Source of the DNA: a virus
Virus record (IMG/VR): IMGVR_UViG_3300025280_000049
Location: 1-46,746 of that record
DNA length: 46,746 nt
Reading direction: 5' to 3' (one strand)
Numbering within the stretch: position 1 is the stretch's first letter; every line of letters starts with the position of its first letter. The notes under the pieces were generated by a model. That model was not told the DNA's origin and ran no database searches. It saw only the letters and a program-made list of their open reading frames with translations. Position numbers and translations under genes: made by a program. Below are positions 24,401-33,143 of this stretch, piece after piece.

Positions 24401-26197
24401 ATCAAAGAAGTTATTAAATACGTCTAGGTCTGCCCAGTCCTCTACATCAGAAGAACTAAGCTTGTACGGGTACTTAACTTTAACTAGATAGTCCCCGCCC
24501 TCTTGCGCTTCTGAAACCTTAACAGGCTTGTACTCACTACCTACACGCTGCATAAGGGTGAGGTCTGAGTCCTTAACCCCGTAATGACGCATACTCCACT
24601 TAACCATATCCACAGCATCTTGACCAGAAGACCAACCCATATCCCTAGGCCCATAGGTTACTTCTACATCGATACCCCCACTAATCTCATTACCACGGGG
24701 AGCATTCATTTCCTTACGTGTAGTAAGACCAACAGCATTGTTGAAGTCGTTAACTACTCGGGTGGCTGCTGAAGCTTTCTCTGCGTCAGTAAGGTAGATA
24801 GCTCCATTCTTATCAGCGAAGTCCATAACCCTAGGACGCGGAGGTGGAGTATTCCTGCGACCCTGATTGGGCATAGAAGGCTTAGCATTAACTGAGCCAT
24901 CTGTCTTAGCAATTTCAGGGAGTTCGTCACCAGCCACTGCTTCTGTGCGGTTAGTACCGTAAAGAGCTTCTGCCACCTCATCACTCTCTGCTGCTGCTTT
25001 GTTAGCTGCACGAGCTTTAGAGGGATTAGTATCTTTGTAGTTCTGAGCAAGAGACACAGGTTGTACATCAGAGCGTACATAATCCTTGCTGGCTTTCTCT
25101 TGAGAGAGTTGTCCAGCATCAATCTTTCTACCTACTACCTCGCCCTCAATAGTAGAGTCTACCTGAGGAGCCCCAGAGGGGGGCTGTGAGCCACGTTCTC
25201 CACCGGGGATGAACTCCCCTTCCATCCCATCTGTTCTTCCTGCCTGAGCGGCTTCTTCAGCCCTTCTAGCACCCCTCAAAGCTTTGATGCCTCTCCCGAT
25301 AACACCACCAAGCGCAGTCATGTCCAAGAGACTAACAGCATTGTCTACCCACTGTTGTACATCTGAGTAATGTCCCTGTTCCAAAGCAGTCTTAAGTAGG
25401 TCAGCACGAGCATAATCATTACCGTCTGTCAACACCACACCCGGAGATGAGTTGATAGCGTCAATGATACGCTCAGTTACTGCTCCACGCTCTGAAGGGG
25501 GGAGGGAGAACAGAATCTCTCTCAAATCTTTCTTCCCCTCACCCATAAGAGCAATAGCTTTAATCTGAGCAGCCTTATCCCCACCCTTGGCTTTGTTAAG
25601 GACAGCGCCTACGTTCTCAGCTTCAGCAAAAGGAAGTAGAATCTCAGCAAGGTATACGCCCTGCTTAAGGATAGAAGGATCAGACTTAGCAAGCTCAGAG
25701 TTAAGAAGAGCTTGTCTTCTCTTCTTCTCTCGGTTAACCCCATCAATAGCGCTAGCAAGAGAGACACGCTGATACTCAGCTTCTACTGTCTCGTCTTCAC
25801 TATCATCAATAAGAGCTCCCTCAGAGACAGCATTACGAATGTTATACATCTCATTCGTCTGATCAAGTACAGCAGTGGCTGCTGATCTCTTCTGTTCATC
25901 AGTGATTGAGGGATCAGTAAGGACATTGATAAGAGCTTGTCTATTCTTAGTAAGACCTTGCTCGTTAGCTCTCTTCTTTACTTGCTCAAAAGTCTGAGAA
26001 GAACCTGTTTGATCTTGTTCACTAGCGGTCTGGAGATAGATAGCCTCAACTGAATCAGGATTGCCAGACAAGGCTGCTGTGTAAGCCGCTAGGTTTTTAT
26101 TTGACTTCTCATTATTGATTGGTACTATCGGAGCCTCAATCTGGAAGGCATCCAGAGAAGCAGCAGATGTGTCTGTAAATTTGTCAAGGCTAGCCAT
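21458..26197 (-). CDS. Large internal virion / DNA ejection protein (1579 aa)
   Basis: The longest gene in the window. It is a 1579-residue helical protein in the place and size class of T7 gp16 (1318), expected to be ejected and to help form a DNA channel through the envelope. I do not see a lytic transglycosylase motif at the N-terminus as in T7 gp16. The C-terminal third contains hydrophobic, partly membrane-like stretches (around residues 1080-1130 and 1265-1340). It is not an N4-type virion RNA polymerase: no polymerase motifs were seen. Confidence 0.78.
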   Translation of the reverse strand: MASLDKFTDTSAASLDAFQIEAPIVPINNEKSNKNLAAYTAALSGNPDSVEAIYLQTASEQDQTGSSQTFEQVKKRANEQGLTKNRQALINVLTDPSITDEQKRSAATAVLDQTNEMYNIRNAVSEGALIDDSEDETVEAEYQRVSLASAIDGVNREKKRRQALLNSELAKSDPSILKQGVYLAEILLPFAEAENVGAVLNKAKGGDKAAQIKAIALMGEGKKDLREILFSLPPSERGAVTERIIDAINSSPGVVLTDGNDYARADLLKTALEQGHYSDVQQWVDNAVSLLDMTALGGVIGRGIKALRGARRAEEAAQAGRTDGMEGEFIPGGERGSQPPSGAPQVDSTIEGEVVGRKIDAGQLSQEKASKDYVRSDVQPVSLAQNYKDTNPSKARAANKAAAESDEVAEALYGTNRTEAVAGDELPEIAKTDGSVNAKPSMPNQGRRNTPPPRPRVMDFADKNGAIYLTDAEKASAATRVVNDFNNAVGLTTRKEMNAPRGNEISGGIDVEVTYGPRDMGWSSGQDAVDMVKWSMRHYGVKDSDLTLMQRVGSEYKPVKVSEAQEGGDYLVKVKYPYKLSSSDVEDWADLDVFNNFFDRIPHMSGASGGSFQRHIVDAHSMLHPNITLGANVAVDKAAALEKILLEQTQEFAKPYGKLKKGRQQILEQKIKQMNYEGKFPSKAEMRAEGMTDEEINILRAWRDTWDTMYWLENTDLVKSLRNRGYGVVEDSATDTRLFAKSMSRQQAGSHKRVYDLNTGQMRNLDEAELKALYESGGSVVRMRQPMRVGDEAAEFTTVSNRPDGSYLRGLRDDDTVLNYREGYYSVYYTDPHFIVKIEKNAAGDELYRRAVATAGTRKEADLMSRRMAATDGGTYEVRGDVKKIRGDSDQNWELQMASGRTAQRVRGERLEDASSPITDPSHNNIMGPVDSLITSARSVSARVPMRDYLEATKQRAIEKYGEFFPKNKYGQPVFPDSSGAVTSPGKEFSRKVADARTTVEYIKYLEDGYINSMDEGIKSVFSAIADIAGARGISSAERVARAGSEMRGPTSVGRNTAFTLYLALNPARQIIIQAHQSVQLFAIAPKYVSTRLATDLAALLQMKVGGEAWDLTARATGRSKEELKDMWQAFQESGLSASIDKQNLVRGSLTELAENSRIAGRKNPIARGVAVSRKAGFDTGEEINMMTSWLTHYNMAVAKKGKKLDQRELDEVTARARDFTYNMNRAGDMPYNENFLGLVFQFMQVPHKAMLQMLTNRNLTKTQKFKLATFNALAYGAPPASALYLLLEQILPEDGELRSVITQGLEGYIFNKGMSLSYGKDVQVDFSGLAATDTAGLFKFISSLATTNAGEIAAATPAGGLLFGGNARLTNVAKEASRFFHFTEDPDLDPPTASELIEEVAKLSSGYSNYYKARQAMEYAKRYNAYGGVTDSTVNTPEAVWRIFGFGTIDERNRYYVTGKMYESRKEFKSDVQAWYKELKRSLTKEGVKPEELEWSMRVNNSMMAAFKDSPKAREIVLQQMKYDVENGDVSLFDSIRRSIGIMDRKELEGVINEAPMPEEKKQKLRDTLNYIDSYKDE

Positions 26198-26206
26198 ATA
26201 AATTCC

Positions 26207-26707
26207 TTAGTAAGTAAAGGTCCCATCCATAAGGTTTGTAGGTTGTCCTGTGCCCACAGAGTCAGAGGGAGTCTGTTGGAAGGCACCGAAGCCCCCAGAT
26301 GCTCTGAAGACACTGCCACTAAGCTGACCAACACCCTGCCACAAAGAACCTCTTGTATTAGCATCCAGAGCCTGTTGGTTAGCTTGTCCGACACCCCTAG
26401 CTGCTCTAGTGTCGCTAGACATGAAGGCTAAGTTGCCTGCTGTCTGAGTCCCAAGAGAGCCTAGAGCACCTAATTGAGAAGAGCTACCAGAAACCCCTGT
26501 GTTTTGACTAGCTTGGAGGATACGCGCCCTACGGATACGTTCTTCTCGAATTTGCTGTCTACGCTGTTGATTCTGTCTATTAGTACCCTGCGCTGTACTA
26601 ATATCTTGGGCCTCTTCCCTAGCATCAGCAGCATCTTGTGCAGATTGATATTGTCTATATGCGCTCACCGCTGTAACAGCGAGAGCAGCAGCAGCTACAA
26701 TTCCCAT
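26207..26707 (-). CDS. Internal virion protein, gp14-like
   Basis: 166 residues with a hydrophobic N-terminus (MGIVAAAALAVTAVSAY) followed by a Q/A/R-rich helical middle and a G/S-rich tail. Small core proteins of T7-like phages have this layout and form the outer-membrane part of the ejection channel. It lies just upstream of the 1579-residue gene. Confidence 0.72.
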   Translation of the reverse strand: MGIVAAAALAVTAVSAYRQYQSAQDAADAREEAQDISTAQGTNRQNQQRRQQIREERIRRARILQASQNTGVSGSSSQLGALGSLGTQTAGNLAFMSSDTRAARGVGQANQQALDANTRGSLWQGVGQLSGSVFRASGGFGAFQQTPSDSVGTGQPTNLMDGTFTY

Positions 26708-26982
26708 CTCAACACCTCATAGTGTTTATTCATATATTCAAATTCATCTATTTTCTCACCACCCAACATCTTACCAAACTTGGGGTTGGGTGTGTAGGAA
26801 AATAATTCTTCCCACCCGTAAGACAAGCAAGCAACTTTTATTTCTTCTAACACCACCTGCATCTGCTTAAATACAGATTTAGAGAAATTGTCAACCTCGC
26901 AATGAAGGAAGAGAATTGAATCTTTCTCTTCCAGCACTGCATTAAAGTTCTCATCTTTATAGAGTACCCTGTGGTTAGACAT
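26695..26982 (-). CDS. GNAT-like virion-module protein (T7 gp13-like position)
   Basis: A 95-residue protein ending in YTPNPKFGKMLGGEKIDEFEYMNKHYEVLRWEL, which resembles the C-terminal half of N-acetyltransferase folds, as does T7 gp13. An acetyl-CoA-binding loop is not evident, so it is probably structural or an assembly factor. It overlaps the tail tubular protein B gene and the gp14-like gene. Confidence 0.65.
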   Translation of the reverse strand: MSNHRVLYKDENFNAVLEEKDSILFLHCEVDNFSKSVFKQMQVVLEEIKVACLSYGWEELFSYTPNPKFGKMLGGEKIDEFEYMNKHYEVLRWEL

Positions 26983-29287
26983 TGGCTGTCACCCCTACGA
27001 GCATAGACCACCCTAGAAGTTTACAATCCTTCTCGGGGGCTGTCTTCATCTTCAAAGACAAGACTTTCCCATGCCCTCTCAGTTTATTCTTGGTGGAAAT
27101 AACCTCGTGCCCGTTGTCAAACTCATCTGCCGGGCCGGATGGGCTGTAGAGGCGTCTATATCTATATGCCTCAAACTCCTTACCCCACCGATTACTATTA
27201 GCCGAGTTAGTCCACTCCCATTGAGCTTGGACCTTACAAGAAGATTGATTAGTGGGGAACAAGTTACCAGTTCCATCATCCATAAACCCATCCTCAGTCC
27301 TTGTGAGGTGGAACATAATATAAGGAACCTGCTTGCTTCTCAAGAAGTCTCCACCAGATAAATACCCTGTAACCAAGTAGGCTTCAGCATCAACACCCAC
27401 CCCGTCTTCTGACACCCAGTCTTTGAACTCCAAATCCCTATACAGAGAAAAGGTATATTGCAAGGGAGCTAGGTCTGTCACAGTGAGGTAAGCAATCTCT
27501 TTTGTACCCTGACCCCTAAGAGGCTGCTCTTGTGTGACAAGCTCCCCCTTGTAGACTACTTCATCGCCTTCGTATACAACAGAGTTCTGCAAAGAAGTTA
27601 ATCTGTAAGGGGAGATTTCTACAGGGGACGCCACCTTAGGGTAGGAGGACGATCCCACTTGACCAATAGTTGAGGTGTAGAAGGCTCCAAGAGTTAGGTC
27701 AAGGATAAGTTCCCTACTAGGCTCTTGTGTTTGCAGCCTATTCTGGTAAACCCACCTAACCTTTCTATCATAGCTGTCGTAAGAACCTTGTGCATAGAGC
27801 TTGTCTATAGGATCAATACTATCATAGAAGGTTTGAATAGTGGTTTGAGTGAGATTCTTAGCTTGATAGTCTCCAAACTGATCAGGGGAGATTTGATAGA
27901 TGGCGTCATCTGCCCAAAAAAGGATAGTGTTATCTACAACAACAACAGAACCCGGCGAGTCAGCACCATACTCAGACAGCTTACGACGCATGTTGTTAGT
28001 AGCAGTGAATCCGTAGTCACTCCCACCTGTAATCATCCATGTTCCGTTCTCTGCCAGAACAATTAGACCTGAACCTACGTTAACCAACCTTTGGATGTTG
28101 TAAGCACCATCTACCCGAATGTATCCCCCATCGGTATCAACAAGGTCGGGAGCCTCTTTAGAGGTAGGGTCGCCTTCCTGATAACAAGCGCCAATATTTG
28201 AAGGACTTTGTACTAACTGACTATAGAATACATAGGAAGAGAGCTTAGGGCTTCTGTTATCCCCATCAATTATTTGACCAGAGAATCCTCCATACCAAAC
28301 CCTTCCTGCGTATTCAGACACACAAGTGGCGCCTCCGGGTGTCTTGTCGGTGGGGAGATCATTGATAGCGTAGGCAAGTTCTGGATTCTGAGAGTAAAGC
28401 TGAGCAGCCTCTAAAATGCGGCTATTGCCTCGCTCAAGAGCGTCTATGATGAAGAACCCTTGTGGAGCTAAGAAAGTTCCCGGAGGGTTGCTTTTCAAAT
28501 CTTCCGGGTAGAACTGATCGCCAGTCCTGTTATCCCCATCATTAGCATTGGGGTAGAGCGCATAGTTCACATTATCAGCATTAGACGGGAACTTCCCAAC
28601 AACCGTGTTGAATCTTGAGATGGGGTCAATAATATCCCTGCTGCCCCCGTCCCTCTCTCTGGGGAGACCCCAAGTTTGGTTACGAAGATTATATCTGTGC
28701 GCTTGACTAAGAGATGTCGGGCGAAGAGTAACCTCAACCCCCTCAGTTAGATCGCTTCCAGAGAAACTATCTTCTACTCCAAACTGGTCTCTGATTTTGA
28801 TAATCTTGCTGCTTAGGGTAATATTTCCGTTATCATACTCAAGCACTTGTACAAGCTTCTGGCCTGTGACAACAACAAGAATACCATCTACAACTGTATA
28901 TGAGAAGATTTGTTCTTCATCAGCATCAGAGAAAATTTCAGTATGAATTCTCCCGGATGAAAGGGGGCTTATATCCACATCAAAAAAGTCTAGACGCTGA
29001 CCAATCTGAACCACCACTATGTTCTTAGAAGCAAGTCCCCCAGCATTCTTCCAAGTAAACGTAGAAAGAGCTAGTTCCCCAGACTCAATGTTGTTGATTC
29101 CAGTATTAATCTTCTGGAAGCCTGTTTCATAGTTGATGCCCAAGCGACGTTCCCGACTACCATCCCTCTTGAGCACAAAATTATCTTCGTCAAGAGAGGC
29201 ATTGTCGGGAAAGGTCAAAGGGCTGGCTTCAGTAATAAGTCCGCGTACGAACGTATTAACCTCAATCGGTTGTTTTTGCCTCGCCAT
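26975..29287 (-). CDS. Tail tubular protein B / nozzle (T7 gp12-like)
   Basis: A 770-residue beta-rich tail protein. The N-terminus (VNTFVRGLITEASPLTFPDNAS then DEDNFVLKRDGSRERRLG) is the recognisable start of gp12-type nozzle proteins. It forms the distal tube through which DNA leaves. It overlaps the 65-residue gene upstream. Confidence 0.88.
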   Translation of the reverse strand: MARQKQPIEVNTFVRGLITEASPLTFPDNASLDEDNFVLKRDGSRERRLGINYETGFQKINTGINNIESGELALSTFTWKNAGGLASKNIVVVQIGQRLDFFDVDISPLSSGRIHTEIFSDADEEQIFSYTVVDGILVVVTGQKLVQVLEYDNGNITLSSKIIKIRDQFGVEDSFSGSDLTEGVEVTLRPTSLSQAHRYNLRNQTWGLPRERDGGSRDIIDPISRFNTVVGKFPSNADNVNYALYPNANDGDNRTGDQFYPEDLKSNPPGTFLAPQGFFIIDALERGNSRILEAAQLYSQNPELAYAINDLPTDKTPGGATCVSEYAGRVWYGGFSGQIIDGDNRSPKLSSYVFYSQLVQSPSNIGACYQEGDPTSKEAPDLVDTDGGYIRVDGAYNIQRLVNVGSGLIVLAENGTWMITGGSDYGFTATNNMRRKLSEYGADSPGSVVVVDNTILFWADDAIYQISPDQFGDYQAKNLTQTTIQTFYDSIDPIDKLYAQGSYDSYDRKVRWVYQNRLQTQEPSRELILDLTLGAFYTSTIGQVGSSSYPKVASPVEISPYRLTSLQNSVVYEGDEVVYKGELVTQEQPLRGQGTKEIAYLTVTDLAPLQYTFSLYRDLEFKDWVSEDGVGVDAEAYLVTGYLSGGDFLRSKQVPYIMFHLTRTEDGFMDDGTGNLFPTNQSSCKVQAQWEWTNSANSNRWGKEFEAYRYRRLYSPSGPADEFDNGHEVISTKNKLRGHGKVLSLKMKTAPEKDCKLLGWSMLVGVTANV

Positions 29288-29459
29288 TTTTCTGCCCCTT
29301 CACTTTAGTAGACTCATAGGAGTCAATAGCTTCTTTAGCTTCCCTATAGCCTGTGTACTGTCCCCTCAAGGGTTTAGGCACTGTTCCTCGGCCAAGAGGT
29401 TTGATGAGCTTCATCCCGAATGTGCCATCACCTTCAATCTTATATCCCCGATATTCCAT
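29262..29459 (-). CDS. Small hypothetical protein in tail module
   Basis: A 65-residue, basic, Gly/Lys-rich product (MEYRGYKIEGDGTFGMK...) between the tubular A and B genes. It overlaps the start of tubular B and lies two bases after tubular A. Not recognised; the C-terminal third looks disordered. Confidence 0.65.
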   Translation of the reverse strand: MEYRGYKIEGDGTFGMKLIKPLGRGTVPKPLRGQYTGYREAKEAIDSYESTKVKGQKNGEAKTTD

Positions 29460-29461
29460 GC

Positions 29462-30250
29462 TTAATCATTCCTTTCAAATGTTGGGTCCCTACGATATTT
29501 GGCTGTTCCTCTCCCATAATTGGGATAGCGGATACCACCCTTCACCCGCCAACTGTTCTGAGCAAGCCAACGTTGTTGTCTGCGAGATTCTTGCTCTGCC
29601 TTGACATCTTCCATCTGTTTAAGACGGAACATACACCTGCTCTTAGCCTCTTCTACAAGGGCAGGGAAAGCCTCTTCAGGCAGGTCCGGTACGTGTGTAT
29701 CAGTGTGTGACCAACCCGGTGTGACATAGGCTTGTGCTTGGACTTTGCTATTTTGGAGAGTGTCTTCAAGCTCTTTGTTGTAAGCATTGAATACAAGAAC
29801 CTCGTCATCGAATGAAGTGAAGTAGGTAGGGTTCCTATCGTTACGGATCATCAACTCAATACCACTTGGGTCGATGATTATATCAACCACATTCTGGTCT
29901 GTGTTCTGAGCGTTAGTAAGCTTCAGGAAGTCTTCAGGCTCCCTCCACTTCATTTCTTGGTAGAACTTACGGGACTCTCCTACCTTGGCGCAGTTGTAGT
30001 TGAGGAAGATAAGACGCTTGATAGAGTCTTGGACCTTCATATGAGTAGGGTAGGTTGTATCACTAAAAGGATTAATCTGGATAGCCTTCTTCAGATGAGG
30101 CCAGTCTCTATTAGCCATCATCGAGAAGAAAGTAGAGCGTACAATAGTGGCTACTTGTTCAGACTCAATAGTGTCGGAGATGGAGTTGACTTCGTCACTA
30201 TCCATGTCTGAAAGGATTTCTTGACAAATCTCTAGGAGAGTAGCTTTCAT
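29462..30250 (-). CDS. Tail tubular protein A / adaptor (T7 gp11-like)
   Basis: 262 residues from the ATG at 30250 (the frame is open further upstream, but this start lies two bases from the previous gene). The N-terminal helical region TLLEICQEILSDMDSDEVNSI and the LIFLNYN strand are typical of gp11-type head-to-tail adaptor proteins, which bind beneath the portal ring. It sits directly upstream of tubular B. Confidence 0.85.
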   Translation of the reverse strand: MKATLLEICQEILSDMDSDEVNSISDTIESEQVATIVRSTFFSMMANRDWPHLKKAIQINPFSDTTYPTHMKVQDSIKRLIFLNYNCAKVGESRKFYQEMKWREPEDFLKLTNAQNTDQNVVDIIIDPSGIELMIRNDRNPTYFTSFDDEVLVFNAYNKELEDTLQNSKVQAQAYVTPGWSHTDTHVPDLPEEAFPALVEEAKSRCMFRLKQMEDVKAEQESRRQQRWLAQNSWRVKGGIRYPNYGRGTAKYRRDPTFERND

Positions 30251-30251
30251 A

Positions 30252-30659
30252 TTAAACCCCCGCTTGGAGAGCTTGGATAACTGCGTTAACTTTGTTTGCA
30301 ACATCTTCTGCTGTTGCTGTGGTTGGGTCCGCAATCTCTGTTAGAGCAGCAATCTCAGCTTTACTAGCGACTATAGTTATAACTTCATCCGGTACTGGCG
30401 AGAATTCCGTTGGGATATTGGTTACCTCTCCCCAAGGAACTGATGCTGAAGACTGTACCCCACCAGACCCGTCTGTCTTTAAATATTCTCCGCTGTTAGT
30501 AGTGTTGCTAATAATACCCTGCATGCTATCAGCATCTACTAGAGACCAGTTACCACTACCTGCACCATCCGCTGTATAAACCCTGTGGACAGCAGCATTG
30601 CTTATCCCCTTGGGTTCATGCAACCCATCTTCAGGAATATTCCTGTGCTCTACAGCCAT
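30252..30659 (-). CDS. Virion protein, head-fibre / collar-like
   Basis: A 135-residue protein starting MAVEHRNIPEDGLHEPKGI, with TADGAGSGNWS, a pattern found in small phage structural proteins annotated as head fibre or collar. The C-terminus is a helix (about 105-135). It follows a terminator and the capsid/decoration genes, so it is the first gene of a tail subunit cluster. Confidence 0.65.
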   Translation of the reverse strand: MAVEHRNIPEDGLHEPKGISNAAVHRVYTADGAGSGNWSLVDADSMQGIISNTTNSGEYLKTDGSGGVQSSASVPWGEVTNIPTEFSPVPDEVITIVASKAEIAALTEIADPTTATAEDVANKVNAVIQALQAGV

Positions 30660-30675
30660 AATTTATCTCCATCCA

Positions 30676-30715
30676 ATAAAAAAGGGCTGAAGCCGGAATT
30701 CCCGACCCAGCCCTT
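30676..30715 (-). terminator. Rho-independent terminator after capsid genes
   Basis: On the minus strand AAGGGCTG pairs with CAGCCCTT (8 bp; plus-strand positions 30682-30689 and 30708-30715), followed by TTTTTTATT. It would cut transcription after the major capsid and decoration genes, setting a high ratio of capsid to tail transcripts. Confidence 0.85.
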
Positions 30716-30845
30716 ATATAAGAACCCTCACGTAAGCTAAGCTAAGAGGCGAGGGTCGTGTTAAAACACACCCCAAGGTGCGCTTCCAGTCTTGGTCCTA
30801 AGTTGGTTGGACTAGTGCTGTCGAGAGGCGTGGGGTGTTCGTCCA
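30716..30845 (-). other. Noncoding structured spacer after the decoration gene
   Basis: 130 bases without an ORF. Pairings include ACCCTC/GAGGGT and a wider ACACCCC/GGGGTGT around about 60 bases. It lies just upstream of the terminator, so it becomes the 3' UTR of the capsid mRNA. Confidence 0.45.
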
Positions 30846-31220
30846 TTAAGCGATGTGGCGATAGTAGACCAGAACAGTACCAGCAGTCGGGCCTTCGATG
30901 ACGAGTTCGCCACCAACCGGGCCAACAGCAGTTGCTTCAGTACCGTCAGCAGTAGAGACATCGTCTCCACCAACAGTAGCGGTGGTCACTGAGCCTTCTG
31001 CAAAGTCGGTAACGACATTGATGACATAAGAACCAGCAGGGAGATAGACCGGAAGATCAATGGTATCCCCATCAAAGTTCATAGCAGCTTCGGTCTCAAC
31101 ACCTTTAGCAGGGTAGACACCTTCTGCGTTTCCAATCTCACGAGCACCGAAATGAGTGCTCACATCGCTAGTTACGTTAGTACCGTTGGCGTTGCCAAAG
31201 GCTGAAGTTTCGTAAGCCAT
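30846..31220 (-). CDS. Small virion protein, decoration-like
   Basis: A 124-residue protein with Gly, Thr and Val-rich beta strands (LPAGSYVINVVTDFAEGSVTTATVGG). It lies immediately downstream of the major capsid gene and upstream of the terminator, as is usual for head decoration or minor capsid proteins. No enzymatic motif. Confidence 0.65.
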   Translation of the reverse strand: MAYETSAFGNANGTNVTSDVSTHFGAREIGNAEGVYPAKGVETEAAMNFDGDTIDLPVYLPAGSYVINVVTDFAEGSVTTATVGGDDVSTADGTEATAVGPVGGELVIEGPTAGTVLVYYRHIA

Positions 31221-31232
31221 GTTAATCTCCTA

Positions 31233-32171
31233 TTAGTAGTTAGAGGCTGAGGTGATGATAACACCAAGGGTGTCAGTACGCTGTACACCCATACCCCAAC
31301 GAGCACGGACAACGAACTCATCACGAGCACGGTCCTTGTTACGCTCACCCTCTGACTTAGGCATACGACGCCATGCAGCCATAACCGGCTTAGTCTGGTC
31401 ATCCTGCACACACATGAAGATGTTGGCTACGCCATCAGCAACAGTAGTAGTGCCGTCACCGAAGGAACCCTTGGGCAGACGGTTAGAGGTCAGAATGTCG
31501 AAGCCATACAGAGACATGATGAAGCGCTGACCACGAGCCATGCCGTCTTCGATAATGTTCTGAGCAAACGGAGTAACATCATTGGAGATGGTTACGAGAC
31601 CGTTAAGGGTTGCTTCAGCGACCGGATCAACGATACCGACACGACCTTCAGCAGGTACGTTAGCTTTATCGAAAGCAATACGCATAGCAATCAGGTGAGA
31701 CAGAGAGAAGACGTTGTTGGTCTCAGCAGAGGCAATACGATGGGCAAAGCCATTGATGACGTTCGGGTCATTAGCAACCTGACCTCCGTTAGCCACCTCA
31801 AGGAAACGAGTCTCGAAGTTCTCTTGAATTGCACGGGTAGACTCAGCAACACGCTGGGCCATCAGCAGGTCGATGTTGGTACCGTCTTCACGCAGGTCAT
31901 CAGTCACGGCCCACGCATCGCCGATGTAGTCAGTCATCTGAAGGGTAACTTCACCGGTTTCAATCGGAGAGTAGAACAGCGGGGTATCTTCAGCGGCTTC
32001 TTGAATAGCCACAGAACCCACGGTCTTGATGTGGAGGGTATCGCCAGAACCGAAGTCAGAAACATTTCGGTAAAAGGATTCAGGCAGGAGACCGTCGTGC
32101 AAGTTCTCCAAGATGAAGTCCGAATACTGTTCGGCTTCAATAAAAGCTCGGGTATTAGTAGTAAGTTGCAT
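31233..32171 (-). CDS. Major capsid protein
   Basis: 312 residues with the feel of an HK97-fold capsid protein: an N-terminal helix (NTRAFIEAEQYSDFILENLHDG), the strand/turn ETGEVTLQMTDYIGDAWAVTD, a spine helix (AQRVAESTRAIQENFETRFLEVA) and a C-terminal RARWGMGVQRTDTLGVI strand. It is placed between scaffold and decoration genes. The scaffold upstream and the terminator downstream support high expression. Confidence 0.88.
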   Translation of the reverse strand: MQLTTNTRAFIEAEQYSDFILENLHDGLLPESFYRNVSDFGSGDTLHIKTVGSVAIQEAAEDTPLFYSPIETGEVTLQMTDYIGDAWAVTDDLREDGTNIDLLMAQRVAESTRAIQENFETRFLEVANGGQVANDPNVINGFAHRIASAETNNVFSLSHLIAMRIAFDKANVPAEGRVGIVDPVAEATLNGLVTISNDVTPFAQNIIEDGMARGQRFIMSLYGFDILTSNRLPKGSFGDGTTTVADGVANIFMCVQDDQTKPVMAAWRRMPKSEGERNKDRARDEFVVRARWGMGVQRTDTLGVIITSASNY

Positions 32172-32182
32172 CTATATTTTCC

Positions 32183-32986
32183 TTAATCTTCGATGCCCAA
32201 GCGCTTATTAGTCCGTCTCTTCAAAGCAGCCATATACTCGGCTTGATCTTTCGAAGAAGCACCACCAAGGAGAGAGCGTTTAGGTTTTGGAAGCTCTTCT
32301 TCATCTTTGGTTGTGACAGGCGGGATATTAACGCTTGAGCTAGGGGATGATTTCCCTCCTTGAGCGGAGGATTTAATCTCGAACAAAGCCATAACGGCTT
32401 TCGGGCTATTCGCTGCCCATTGACCAAGTTGTTCAGCAGTCATGCCGTATTCCTTAGCTTTTTGGGCTACAACATCTGAAGCTTTCTCGCCATAGGCTTG
32501 ACGGATAGCCTGTTCAACTTGCTGAGAGTTCTGTTGGGCAGCTTGTGCCTTCTCACGCTCAGAAAGTTTCTGTTCCAGCAAATCCTGTAGTTGCTCAGCA
32601 GTCAATCCCTGTGAGGTTTGTTGTTCCTCTTTGGGTTCCTGTTGCTGGCCGAGTCGATCAATAGTCTGTTCCAATTCTTCTGCCCTCTGTGCTTTTTGAC
32701 GAAGTTGCTCAATTTCCTGTTTGAGAGTTTCATTCTCACTCTTCAAAGCTGGGATATACTCTTGCGAATGTTTCAAAGCATCTAGCGCAGTAGGAACATC
32801 CTTATATTTTGACTCACCGCTCTCATTCTTGATAGACGCAAGCTGGTCTGCCCACAGATTATCAGATTGAGCGTTAGGTTGCTGCGTAGTCTGAGTAGTC
32901 TCTTGTTCTTGAGTCTGCTCAGTTGTAGATTCTTGTGGCTGGGTAGCCGGTTCATCAAATACTGAACCTGAAGACTGGTCGGTCAT
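32183..32986 (-). CDS. Capsid scaffolding protein
   Basis: A 267-residue, acidic, Gln/Glu-rich protein with long coiled-coil runs (about 75-150) and a basic C-terminal helix (about 245-267, AALKRRTNKRLGIED) of the type that binds capsid subunits. It is directly upstream of the major capsid gene. AAGGAGAA precedes the ATG. Confidence 0.85.
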   Translation of the reverse strand: MTDQSSGSVFDEPATQPQESTTEQTQEQETTQTTQQPNAQSDNLWADQLASIKNESGESKYKDVPTALDALKHSQEYIPALKSENETLKQEIEQLRQKAQRAEELEQTIDRLGQQQEPKEEQQTSQGLTAEQLQDLLEQKLSEREKAQAAQQNSQQVEQAIRQAYGEKASDVVAQKAKEYGMTAEQLGQWAANSPKAVMALFEIKSSAQGGKSSPSSSVNIPPVTTKDEEELPKPKRSLLGGASSKDQAEYMAALKRRTNKRLGIED

Positions 32987-33143
32987 TCAGTTCTCCTTAA
33001 AATTATTTAGAAGTAGTATATATTGAAGAGTGACTGTTACTAACGTAACTACTATTCCTACGTAATCACTACTCTTCATATAATCTACTCTTGTATGAGT
33101 ATATACCTATTTTTTAGAAAAAAGCATACGACTTTTTGAATTT
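32987..33143. promoter_or_regulatory. AT-rich intergenic region upstream of the scaffold gene
   Basis: 157 bases rich in A and T, likely to hold the promoter for scaffold and capsid transcription leftward. It has imperfect repeats on the minus strand (AGTAGTGATTACGT and AGTAGTTACGT), a GAAGAGT/ACTCTTC inverted pair, and TATAAT-like hexamers in both directions. Its right edge holds a 31-base element shared with an early gene leader (see 33099-33129). No TTGACA-type box is clear. Confidence 0.5.
33099..33129 (+). repeat. 31-bp shared element, copy 1
   Basis: GTATATACCTATTTTTTA... ending GCATAC, identical at 26 of 31 positions to 46284-46314. Upstream, TACTC/GAGTA can form a small hairpin; the other copy has TACCT/AGGTA there, a compensatory difference. 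On the plus strand it points against local transcription. Confidence 0.75.

Noticed and set aside
21458-26197. N4-like virion RNA polymerase in the largest gene, prompted by the triloop hairpins
   Set aside because: Shorter than N4 vRNAP and without visible polymerase motifs; position and size match a T7 gp16-type ejection protein.
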